From Firmicutes bacterium UBA3910 (lineage in GTDB: Bacteria > Bacillota > Limnochordia > Darwinibacteriales > Darwinibacteriaceae): 11,449 nt of DNA. Made by a program: the position numbers and the translations under genes. Location of the stretch: positions 1 to 11,449 of the forward strand of contig DGFC01000142.1 of NCBI GenBank assembly GCA_002391465.1. The letters run 5' to 3'. Below are positions 1-4,621 of the stretch, piece by piece (positions within the stretch are counted from its first letter, which is position 1; each line of letters opens with the position of its first letter). The notes under the pieces were generated by a model. It saw only the letters and a list, made by a program, of their open reading frames with translations. It was not told where the DNA came from and did not search any database.

Positions 1-19
1 AGATGTGTATAAGAGACAG
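1..19 (+). other. Nextera/Tn5 mosaic-end adapter remnant (not genomic)
   Basis: The first 19 bases, AGATGTGTATAAGAGACAG, are identical to the Tn5 transposase mosaic end used in Nextera tagmentation libraries. It sits exactly at the contig edge and the reading frame of the adjacent phosphorylase fragment runs into it with no family-like residues (it would add CIRDR). It should be trimmed. The organism does not encode it. Confidence 0.96.
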
Positions 20-20
20 G

Positions 21-209
21 CTGAACGAGGTCATTCCCACCTATTACGAAGATCAGAGGCGCTGGCAGGGTATGATGCGGGCGAGTATTGCCAACGCCCT
101 GCACCGTTTCTCCTCTGCGCGCATGCTGGGCGAGTACTACAATCTGCTCTATCTGCCGCCAGCAACACTGCAGCGGATCAGAAGGGAACAGGTCACGGAG
201 GTGCATTAG
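21..209 (+). CDS. glgP: Alpha-glucan (glycogen) phosphorylase, C-terminal fragment
   Basis: This is the last 62 codons of a gene cut off by the contig edge; genomic sequence starts at about base 20. The tail contains LNEVIPTYY, then W-x-x-M-M-x-A-S-I and a segment RMLGEYYNLLYLP. This matches the usual end of bacterial glucan phosphorylases, where a W-x-x-M-K-x-S-I helix is followed by F-N-T-x-R-M-V-x-E-Y and a final Y-x-P-A. Such enzymes use phosphate and a pyridoxal-phosphate cofactor to release glucose-1-phosphate from glycogen or maltodextrin in the cytoplasm. The cofactor lysine and active site lie outside the window, so the assignment rests on the tail alone. A different PLP-type glucan phosphorylase subfamily is possible. 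The gene ends in TAG and is followed within a few bases by a terminator. Confidence 0.62.
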   Translation: MNEVIPTYYEDQRRWQGMMRASIANALHRFSSARMLGEYYNLLYLPPATLQRIRREQVTEVH

Positions 210-213
210 GCAG

Positions 214-249
214 AAAAAAAGCGCCGTATCTGGCGCATTTTGTCTGTTT
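214..249 (+). terminator. Rho-independent terminator after the phosphorylase gene
   Basis: A run of A is followed by GCGCC, a six-base loop and GGCGC, then ATTTTGTCTGTTT. The A-run before the stem can pair with the T-rich tail, so the hairpin can work in either direction. It starts 5 bases after the phosphorylase stop and separates that gene from the reductase gene downstream. Confidence 0.75.
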
Positions 250-290
250 AAGTTATACTTGAAGCCAAGGAAAATCCAAGGAGGGACGAG

Positions 291-758
291 ATGTATAAGA
301 CCGATTATTCCATGCTGCACAAACAACTGCAGGCCCTATTAGAAGGCGAAACCAATTGGCTAGCTAATCTGGCCAATACGGCGGCCCTGCTTTACCATGG
401 GCTTGAGGACATCAACTGGGCAGGCTTTTACCTTCTAGAAGGTGATGAACTCATTTTAGGCCCCTTCCAGGGCAAACCGGCCTGTGTACGCATTCCCTTG
501 GGCAGGGGAGTGTGCGGCACTACAGCCGAGCGCAGGCAGCCTACAGTCGTTCCCGATGTGAATCAGTTCCCGGGCCACATAGTCTGTGATCCCGCATCCC
601 GCTCGGAAGTGGTTATACCGCTGCTAACTGCCGACGGCCGACTCCTGGGAGTTCTTGATATCGACAGCCCAGAGTTAAACCGTTTCAGTGAGGCGGATAG
701 TGAAGGCTTGACCCAATTGGTAAAAACACTTCTAGCTAGCTGCCAGTGGCCTGAGTGA
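291..758 (+). CDS. msrC: Free methionine-(R)-sulfoxide reductase (GAF-domain fRMsr)
   Basis: The 155-residue protein is a single GAF domain of normal length for the fRMsr (YebR/MsrC) family, which reduces free L-methionine-R-sulfoxide in the cytoplasm, recycled by thioredoxin. Family marks are INWAGFYLL (41-49), LGPFQGKPAC (56-65), IPLGRGVCG (68-76), the segment around DVNQFPGHI-CD (89-100), and the ending SEVVIPL / GVLDIDSP. The three expected cysteines are present at about residues 65, 75 and 99; the last is the usual catalytic position and the others resolve the sulfenic acid. The ATG is preceded by AAGGAGGG at 278-285. Its 3' end overlaps the opposing phosphatase gene by 23 bp. The gene stands alone after the phosphorylase terminator. 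I found no convincing -35/-10 pair for it. Confidence 0.93.
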   Translation: MYKTDYSMLHKQLQALLEGETNWLANLANTAALLYHGLEDINWAGFYLLEGDELILGPFQGKPACVRIPLGRGVCGTTAERRQPTVVPDVNQFPGHIVCDPASRSEVVIPLLTADGRLLGVLDIDSPELNRFSEADSEGLTQLVKTLLASCQWPE

Positions 759-2250
759 CCACCAACTTTACTCCGAATTTATCCTGGAAAGCATCGGCGC
801 TGCGAGTGGCATCTCTGATTTCCAAATCGCGGCTTTGGTTGCCGAAAACCAAGATTTCGCATAGATCCCCATCCAAACGGGTTCGCACATGGGTAACTGC
901 CCCGGTGCGGGAGCGATCCAAACTGTGGGCGATCTGGAGCAGAGGTGCCAGCTTTTCAAGGCGTTCAATATCGCCCGGTTCAACGGGTCCATTAGTCACG
1001 TACTGCTGGAGGTTGACCGTAAAGAGCTGATCGTGGGACGCTGCTAGGTAAGCGATGATTACCCGTTCCCTGTGGTTGAGGCCTTTGAGGGCCGAGTTTA
1101 ACACGGTATATAGCGTGTGTTTTTCCAGGCTTTCCACGCTGATCACAACGCCCAGCTCATGCAGGAGACCCGCTACTAACAGCAGCCTCCTCTCCCAACT
1201 GCCCAGACCGTGGAGGGGCTGCAGCTGATCAAAGAGCGTAACAGCCAGATTCGCCACCCGACGCAGATGGTTTTCGTCCAGCTGGTGGTAGTCAATGAGA
1301 TTCTGGGTATGATGGGTGAGCACGTTGAACACGATTGGATCCCTAGAATACACGTGCGCGAAGAAAAGGCCGTCACGGATGCTGCTGGCACTTACTTCAA
1401 GGACGGGACTGCCCGTGGCCTGAAGCAGCTTGTAAATTATGCCGATCCCGGTGACGCTCAGATCGGCCCGTGCCCGTTCCAGACCAGGTACTTGACGCCG
1501 CTGGGCCAAATCCATTCCCTTCAGCATGTTGTAAATCTCACCCACAGATTCGGTGGGGATGATGATACCATCGGTAAGGTCAGGAACGTAGTTGACATGA
1601 TTGCGGTAGATGCGGGCTAGCGAGCGAAATGTGCCGCCGACCCCAATCAGGTAGGGTTGATCCTTCAGCCAAGGCACAGCGGCATAACTCTCATCCAAAA
1701 ACGCTTCTAGGCGGGCAAGGTCTTCTGGGGCAGGTCGGTCATGGAGGTTGAACTGCTCCATAAGGGAAACGGCTCCGAAATCAAGGGTGATGGAATTCTG
1801 CCGCAGGCGGTCAGCAAACTGCACCAGCTTCAGGGCACCGCCGCCTAGGTCGGCCATAAGCCCATCGGTACGGGTGATGCTGTTGACCAGGCCTAAATAG
1901 CCCATATAGGCCTCCTGATCTCCCGATAAGATTTCCACTTTGATGCCGCATCTTTGTTCTATGCGGGCAACGAATTCTGCACCGTTTGGAGCCCTACGCA
2001 CAGCAGCGGTGGCAACGGCGCGAATAGTGTTCACTTTGCGCACCTGGCAGAGTTTGACGAACAGGCTGACCGTCTCAATCGCGTATTCCATACCCCGTTC
2101 AGTCAGGGACCCCTGGGGATCGGTGCCGCTGCGCAATCGGACCGTCTCTTTGAGGTTTTCAATCTGGTGGTGGGCCCGGTTGTCTTTCACATCAATAATG
2201 ATTAAGCGAATTGAGTTGGAACCCACATCAATTATGCCGATCCGTTCCAT
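736..2250 (-). CDS. ppx: Ppx/GppA-family phosphatase (exopolyphosphatase-like)
   Basis: The 504-residue protein has the two-part build of long Ppx/GppA enzymes. An actin-like ASKHA ATPase fold covers about 1-300, and an HD-like helical domain lies at about 305-500. The first phosphate-binding loop is IDVGSNSIRL (7-16), the conserved acidic stretch ILSGDQEA lies at 107-114, DLGGGALKL at 134-142, GVGGTFRSLA at 203-212, and VSASSIRDGLFF at 286-297. The family hydrolyses terminal phosphate from polyphosphate or pppGpp in the cytoplasm. Two departures from the common pattern are visible: DLGGGALKL where GGGSTEL is usual, and HELG (364-367) where HD is usual in the HD domain. The true substrate therefore cannot be decided here. 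The start is ATG with GGGAGG 8 bp upstream. The gene faces away from the Rrf2 gene and converges on msrC, with no terminator visible between them. Confidence 0.88.
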   Translation of the reverse strand: MERIGIIDVGSNSIRLIIIDVKDNRAHHQIENLKETVRLRSGTDPQGSLTERGMEYAIETVSLFVKLCQVRKVNTIRAVATAAVRRAPNGAEFVARIEQRCGIKVEILSGDQEAYMGYLGLVNSITRTDGLMADLGGGALKLVQFADRLRQNSITLDFGAVSLMEQFNLHDRPAPEDLARLEAFLDESYAAVPWLKDQPYLIGVGGTFRSLARIYRNHVNYVPDLTDGIIIPTESVGEIYNMLKGMDLAQRRQVPGLERARADLSVTGIGIIYKLLQATGSPVLEVSASSIRDGLFFAHVYSRDPIVFNVLTHHTQNLIDYHQLDENHLRRVANLAVTLFDQLQPLHGLGSWERRLLLVAGLLHELGVVISVESLEKHTLYTVLNSALKGLNHRERVIIAYLAASHDQLFTVNLQQYVTNGPVEPGDIERLEKLAPLLQIAHSLDRSRTGAVTHVRTRLDGDLCEILVFGNQSRDLEIRDATRSADAFQDKFGVKLVVTQATGS

Positions 2251-2279
2251 GTTAAAACCTCCCGACCTTGGTTAGTTCT

Positions 2280-2307
2280 ATTGTAACAGATCCACCGGGT
2301 CACGCAA
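2280..2307 (-). promoter_or_regulatory. Probable promoter of the ppx-like gene
   Basis: On the minus strand TTGCGT (2307-2302) is followed after 16 bp by TACAAT (2285-2280), a fair match to the vegetative sigma-A pattern. It lies about 30 bp upstream of the ATG at 2250 and just 29 bp from the divergent Rrf2 promoter. The -35 matches only at TTG, so support is moderate. Confidence 0.5.
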
Positions 2308-2336
2308 GGGGTACAAGACGTCCCACAGCCCGTTTC

Positions 2337-2365
2337 TTGACAGATCTTAACTTACTAAGTATAAT
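2337..2365 (+). promoter_or_regulatory. Consensus sigma-A promoter of the Rrf2-family gene
   Basis: TTGACA at 2337-2342 and TATAAT at 2360-2365 are separated by 17 bp. Both boxes are perfect and the spacing is optimal, predicting a very strong promoter unless repressed. It drives the regulator gene starting at 2393 and possibly the genes behind it. Transcription would start near 2372, leaving a leader of about 20 bases. Confidence 0.85.
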
Positions 2366-2375
2366 TTTGTTAAGA
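2345..2375 (+). promoter_or_regulatory. Palindromic operator candidate over the Rrf2 promoter
   Basis: Two dyads overlap the promoter. ACTTA-C-TAAGT (2350-2360) is a perfect 11-bp palindrome filling the spacer and touching the -10. TCTTAAC (2345-2351) and GTTAAGA (2369-2375) form a second inverted repeat with a 17-base gap, flanking the -10 and the likely start point. A dimeric winged-helix protein bound here would block RNA polymerase. Rrf2 regulators commonly control their own promoter, so the product of the next gene is the natural candidate. Confidence 0.5.
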
Positions 2376-2392
2376 ATAGGAAGGTGAACACG

Positions 2393-2785
2393 GTGGAAAT
2401 AACCAGAAAAACGGAATACGCCATCAACGCACTCGTGGAATTGGCCTCTAATCCAGGTGAACATATATCTTCAAAGACTATAGCGGAAAGGCAGGAGATC
2501 CCTGTCAATTTTTTACCTCAAATTATGGCCCTGCTTACTGCCAAAGGCTGGGTGGAGGGTGTACGCGGTCCCGGTGGGGGAGTGTTACTTCAGGCTGACC
2601 CAAAAGCGATCACAATACGCGATGTGGTGGAATTGATCGAAGGGCCAATTGCCATCGTAAAATGTATGACGGAGGAGAACGGCTGTCCGCGAGGAGGCCT
2701 ATGTCCGGTTAGACCCGTATGGCAAAGGGCTCAGGGAGCCTTTGTGGGGGTCTTGGAAAACGTATCGATAGCAGATTTGGTTTAA
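2393..2785 (+). CDS. Rrf2/IscR-family transcriptional regulator with Fe-S cysteines
   Basis: The product is a 130-residue Rrf2 protein. The GTG at 2393 is chosen because AGGAAGG (2378-2384) sits 8 bp ahead of it, and the resulting MEITRKTEYAINALVELA is the standard family N-terminus. The upstream in-frame GTG at 2384 lies inside that ribosome-binding site. A winged helix covers about 1-75 (EIPVNFLPQIMALL recognition-helix region, RGPGGGVLL wing). Three cysteines follow in a C-x6-C-x5-C arrangement (about 91, 98 and 104), the place where IscR, NsrR and relatives hold an Fe-S cluster. It is therefore likely a redox, nitric oxide or Fe-S status sensor. The following genes encode two iron-dependent electron carriers, which suggests a target, but the effector is not shown by the sequence. 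Confidence 0.88.
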   Translation: MEITRKTEYAINALVELASNPGEHISSKTIAERQEIPVNFLPQIMALLTAKGWVEGVRGPGGGVLLQADPKAITIRDVVELIEGPIAIVKCMTEENGCPRGGLCPVRPVWQRAQGAFVGVLENVSIADLV

Positions 2786-2875
2786 TTACCCCCCCAAAAA
2801 CTGTCCCCGGCAGGAAATATATGTCGAAGGTGGAACTGTTCTTGCTGACAGTGAAAAATAAAGGAGTGTCTGGAT

Positions 2876-3334
2876 TTGAGAAAAAAAGCACTGGGAATCA
2901 TACTAATAGCAGGAATACTACTGTTATTACCCGCTGTCGTATCTGCCGAGGCAATCGGTTATGTTGATTTTGAGTTTCTTTTTTATGCCCATCCTGAGTA
3001 CGACCTGAAAAACCAACAGCTGCAGGAGAAAGCGGAAGAGCTGTATGTAAGGATTCAGGAAGAGGCAGAGCAGCTGGAGACAGAGGAAGAGATCAATGAA
3101 TTGGGGGCTTACTACGAATACCAATTCGAACTGATCGAGCAGGAAGTCCGTCTCGAACTGGTTGCTTTCATTCTGCAGGTGATTGAAGAGGTAGCCGTTG
3201 AGCTCGGTATTTCTGCGGTCCTACCGGAGGGGTCAATCATCTACGGCGGCCTTAACATAACGGAGCAGGTAGTGGAAGCAATGTACAAACACTACGGTAT
3301 TTCCGTTCCCTCCTCAATCCGAGAATTATTGTAA
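2876..3334 (+). CDS. Exported OmpH/Skp-family chaperone-like protein, strongly acidic
   Basis: The 152-residue protein starts at TTG with AAAGGAG 9 bp ahead. A clear Sec signal peptide (MRKK, then a hydrophobic core to about residue 22, cleavage after VSA at 24) exports it. The mature part begins IGYVDFEFLFYAHPEY, the OmpH pattern I-G-Y-V-D-...-F-...-H-P-E-Y. It continues with a Glu/Gln-rich coiled-coil hairpin (about 44-110) and closes with SIIYGGLNITEQVVEAM, matching the Skp end (...Y-G-x-D-I-T-x-x-V). In diderms Skp carries unfolded outer-membrane proteins across the periplasm. Here the mature chain has about 28 acidic and only 6 basic residues, unlike basic Skp. It is shorter in the coil than some relatives. 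It lies 90 bp after the Rrf2 gene and 67 bp before rubredoxin. Family membership is fairly clear; the client and role are unknown. Confidence 0.75.
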   Translation: MRKKALGIILIAGILLLLPAVVSAEAIGYVDFEFLFYAHPEYDLKNQQLQEKAEELYVRIQEEAEQLETEEEINELGAYYEYQFELIEQEVRLELVAFILQVIEEVAVELGISAVLPEGSIIYGGLNITEQVVEAMYKHYGISVPSSIRELL

Positions 3335-3345
3335 ACAACGGTAGG

Positions 3346-3369
3346 ATATTTTCCCTTTGGGGAGAATAT
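3346..3369 (+). promoter_or_regulatory. Intergenic hairpin without U-tract
   Basis: ATATTTTCCC (3346-3355) pairs with GGGAGAATAT (3360-3369) through 10 base pairs, one of them T-G, around a four-base loop. It begins 12 bases after the OmpH-like stop. No T-run follows, so it is not a standard terminator. It could protect or separate the upstream mRNA, or set the ratio between the chaperone-like gene and the two electron-carrier genes. Confidence 0.5.
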
Positions 3370-3401
3370 TACATAGCAAAATCCGTGGGAGGGTGAGTGT
3401 A

Positions 3402-3560
3402 TTGTCGAAGTGGGAATGCATCGTATGTGGATACATTTACGATCCTGAAGTCGGTGATCCGACGCAAGATATCGAGCCCGGGGTTGATTTTAACGACCTG
3501 CCGGATGATTGGGTCTGCCCCGAATGCGGTGTGGGCAAGGATCAGTTTGAGGAATTATAA
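3402..3560 (+). CDS. Rubredoxin
   Basis: This is a 52-residue rubredoxin of typical size. The start is the TTG at 3402, preceded by GGGAGGGTGA with 9 bp spacing; it gives [16 protein letters not shown] longer in-frame reading to 3357 would run through the intergenic hairpin and has no ribosome site. Iron is held by four cysteines in two knuckles, C6-x2-C9 ([10 protein letters not shown]) and C39-x2-C42 (CPECGVGK). Conserved aromatic and acidic residues lie between ([21 protein letters not shown] spans 19-39). It is a cytoplasmic one-electron carrier, in anaerobes usually feeding oxygen- or superoxide-reducing enzymes. The ferredoxin gene follows 20 bp later, so the two are probably co-transcribed. 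Confidence 0.97.
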   Translation: MSKWECIVCGYIYDPEVGDPTQDIEPGVDFNDLPDDWVCPECGVGKDQFEEL

Positions 3561-3580
3561 ACCGCGAGGAGGGGAAATGA

Positions 3581-3763
3581 ATGAATCCATCAGTAGACCA
3601 TGATCTGTGCATTGGCTGTGGGCTGTGTGCAGAGATCTGTCCCGAAGTATTCGAAATGGGTGACGACGATCTGGCTTACGTAATTGAAGGGGCCAGCTGC
3701 GAGGACGCCGGCTGCTGCCAAGATGCGGCGGAATCGTGTCCCACTGAAGCTATCTCACTGTAA
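3581..3763 (+). CDS. Single-cluster [4Fe-4S] ferredoxin
   Basis: This 60-residue protein resembles the Thermotoga/clostridial monocluster ferredoxins. C10-IG-C13-GL-C16 with the distant C53 (SCPTEAI) are the expected cluster ligands. C20 is left over in the first motif and normally pairs in a disulfide with a cysteine near residue 43-46 when the second cluster is lost; here C45 and C46 are both available, and C40 is a further extra. The sequence ending AESCPTEAISL is typical. The ATG at 3581 follows GAGGAGGGG with good spacing. It is a low-potential cytoplasmic electron carrier. Being the last gene before a strong terminator, it closes the unit with rubredoxin. A two-cluster fold is unlikely because the second motif lacks the C-x2-C-x2-C pattern. 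Confidence 0.93.
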   Translation: MNPSVDHDLCIGCGLCAEICPEVFEMGDDDLAYVIEGASCEDAGCCQDAAESCPTEAISL

Positions 3764-3782
3764 TCTTGAGAGGAAACTGACT

Positions 3783-3813
3783 AAACCAGCTGAATTCAGC
3801 TGGTTTTCTTTTT
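3783..3813 (+). terminator. Strong Rho-independent terminator after ferredoxin
   Basis: A perfect palindrome covers 3783-3806: AAACCAGCTG, a four-base AATT loop, and CAGCTGGTTT. It is followed by TCTTTTT. The stem has 10 uninterrupted pairs and begins 19 bases after the ferredoxin stop. The flanking A and T runs also make it workable from the opposite strand. Confidence 0.9.
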
Positions 3814-3845
3814 CCAAAATCCCCAGAAGTCTACTTGTGTAACTG

Positions 3846-3875
3846 CTGCACGGGGCGGGCAAAGTAAGCGTGCAG
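3846..3875 (+). repeat. Inverted repeat in the leader of the first spore-protein gene
   Basis: CTGCACG (3846-3852) and CGTGCAG (3869-3875) are exact inverted repeats with a 16-base gap. They end 6 bases before the GAAGGGGGTG ribosome site of the spore-protein gene. The element may be a leader hairpin or a binding site. I could not find a convincing sigma-G promoter (GNATR / CATNNTA) upstream. Confidence 0.45.
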
Positions 3876-3897
3876 GGACGGAAGGGGGTGAACTTTG

Positions 3898-4182
3898 ATG
3901 GCGCTAGGATCTTCCAGCAGAAACGTGAAGGTTATCCCGGAGGCGTACCAGGTGATGAATCAGTTCAAATACGAAGTAGCAACCGAACTGGGCATCAACC
4001 CTGAATACAAGACAGGTTATTGGGGCAATATTCCTTCCCGTGAGTGTGGTGCGGTTGGTGGACATATGGTAAGACGTATGATAGCAGCCGCTCAGCAATC
4101 GTTACTAGGCCAGGGCGGGGGACCCGCGGCCACAGCCACCGGCGGTTTTCGTGGCAGCTTCCCGCAGGAGCCTTCCCAGTAA
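3898..4182 (+). CDS. Alpha/beta-type small acid-soluble spore protein, first copy
   Basis: The 94-residue protein belongs to the alpha/beta SASP family, which coats DNA in the dormant spore core and protects it from UV and heat until the GPR protease degrades it at germination. The core runs from VIPEAYQVMNQFKYEVA (12-28; the KYEVA region is the expected GPR cleavage area) to GYWGNIPSRECGAVGGHMVR (40-59) and RMIAAAQQSL. It aligns without gaps to the next gene over the first 69 residues. A Gly/Ala/Pro-rich tail of about 24 residues (GGGPAATATGG) is absent from the second copy. ATG at 3898 is preferred over the TTG at 3895 since GAAGGGGGTGA lies at the right distance. Expression is expected in the forespore. 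Confidence 0.93.
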   Translation: MALGSSSRNVKVIPEAYQVMNQFKYEVATELGINPEYKTGYWGNIPSRECGAVGGHMVRRMIAAAQQSLLGQGGGPAATATGGFRGSFPQEPSQ

Positions 4183-4202
4183 AATAGGATAGCAATTCAC
4201 TT

Positions 4203-4244
4203 GAGAGGATGCCTGCGGGCGTCCTCTCCCGCTAGCGGGGGAGG
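4203..4244 (+). promoter_or_regulatory. Two mutually exclusive hairpins before the second spore-protein gene
   Basis: Hairpin A pairs 4203-4213 (GAGAGGATGCC) with 4218-4228 (GGCGTCCTCTC): 11 pairs, one T-G, closed by a C(TGCG)G loop of the stable UNCG type. Hairpin B pairs 4223-4231 (CCTCTCCCG) with 4236-4244 (CGGGGGAGG): 9 pairs, one T-G, with a CTAG loop. The bases CCTCTC at 4223-4228 belong to both stems, so only one can form fully. The right arm of B is the ribosome-binding site of the gene at 4253. A therefore opens and B closes translation. This is read directly from base pairing; any switching role is inference. Confidence 0.6.
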
Positions 4245-4252
4245 TGAATGAA

Positions 4253-4486
4253 ATGGCCGGAAGGAAGAAGGGGAAAAGGCAGATCTTAGTTCCCGAAGCA
4301 GCTCAGGCCATGGATAGGTTCAAGTATGAGATGGCGGAAGAGCTGGGCATTAATCCCGAATACAAGACGGGATACTGGGGGAACATCTCTGCTCGGGAGT
4401 GCGGAGCAGTTGGCGGCCACATGGTACGCCGCATGATTGCCGAGGCAGAGCGCAGCCTAGGCGAGCATGAAGGCGGCTTCAAGTGA
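4253..4486 (+). CDS. Alpha/beta-type small acid-soluble spore protein, second copy
   Basis: The 77-residue protein is a paralogue of the preceding gene with the same core: VPEAAQAMDRFKYEMAEELG (13-32) and GYWGNISARECGAVGGHMVR (40-59), followed by RMIAEAERSLG and a short tail. The N-terminus MAGRKKGKRQ is basic, as in many clostridial SASPs. The ATG at 4253 is preferred because GGGGGAGG (4237-4244) is 8 bp ahead; an in-frame GTG at 4244 falls inside that site. It lies 70 bp after the first copy and ahead of a terminator, so the pair may be one transcript. The conserved Trp42 and Cys50, shared by both copies, are absent from classic Bacillus SspA/SspB proteins as I recall them. Confidence 0.94.
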   Translation: MAGRKKGKRQILVPEAAQAMDRFKYEMAEELGINPEYKTGYWGNISARECGAVGGHMVRRMIAEAERSLGEHEGGFK

Positions 4487-4489
4487 GGG

Positions 4490-4513
4490 GAGGGGCACAA
4501 AGCCCCTCTTTTT
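4490..4513 (+). terminator. Rho-independent terminator after the spore-protein pair
   Basis: GAGGGGC (4490-4496), loop ACAAA, GCCCCTC (4502-4508), then TTTTT. It is a compact 7-bp GC-rich stem with a proper T-run, starting just behind the TGA of the second spore gene. The insertion sequence begins about 5 bases after it. Confidence 0.9.
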
Positions 4514-4517
4514 AAGT

Positions 4518-4539
4518 TAGTGTAAAGTTACAGTAGGAC
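4518..4539 (+). repeat. Left terminal inverted repeat of the ISLre2 element
   Basis: The end begins T-AGTGTAAAG and continues to ACAGTAGGAC. Compared with the reverse complement of the right end (AGTGTCAAG...ACTGTAGGAC) it differs at four internal positions. The terminal six bases and the inner GTAGGAC are identical. Confidence 0.8.
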
Positions 4540-4575
4540 AGGAAATAGTCGATTAGAAATAGAAGAAGATCCCAC

Positions 4576-4605
4576 CGTCCCGATCCGGACGAGTACAAAG
4601 TACTC
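4576..4605 (+). promoter_or_regulatory. Tandem leader hairpins ahead of the transposase
   Basis: Two small stems sit back to back. CGTCC (4576-4580) pairs with GGACG (4587-4591), and GAGTAC (4591-4596) pairs with GTACTC (4600-4605) around AAA. The second ends directly at the AGAGGTGA ribosome site. Leader stems near the transposase start are a known way for IS elements to limit translation from outside transcripts; here that role is inferred. Confidence 0.4.
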
Positions 4606-4621
4606 AGAGGTGAGATCTTCT

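Noticed and set aside
240..259. TTGTCT and TATACT upstream of msrC as a promoter
   Set aside because: The spacing is only 8 bp, and no acceptable -35 lies 16-18 bp ahead of TATACT.
1210..1620. A 136-codon open frame on the plus strand inside the ppx-like gene
   Set aside because: The minus-strand gene has a full set of Ppx/GppA motifs here; the plus frame has no family resemblance.
2836..2852. ACTGT...ACAGT inverted repeat between the Rrf2 and OmpH-like genes
   Set aside because: Only five pairs around a wide loop and no T-run, so it is weak both as a terminator and as an operator.
3814..3897. Search for a sigma-G promoter ahead of the first spore-protein gene
   Set aside because: No GNATR / CATNNTA pair with suitable spacing was found by eye, although forespore expression is expected from the protein family.
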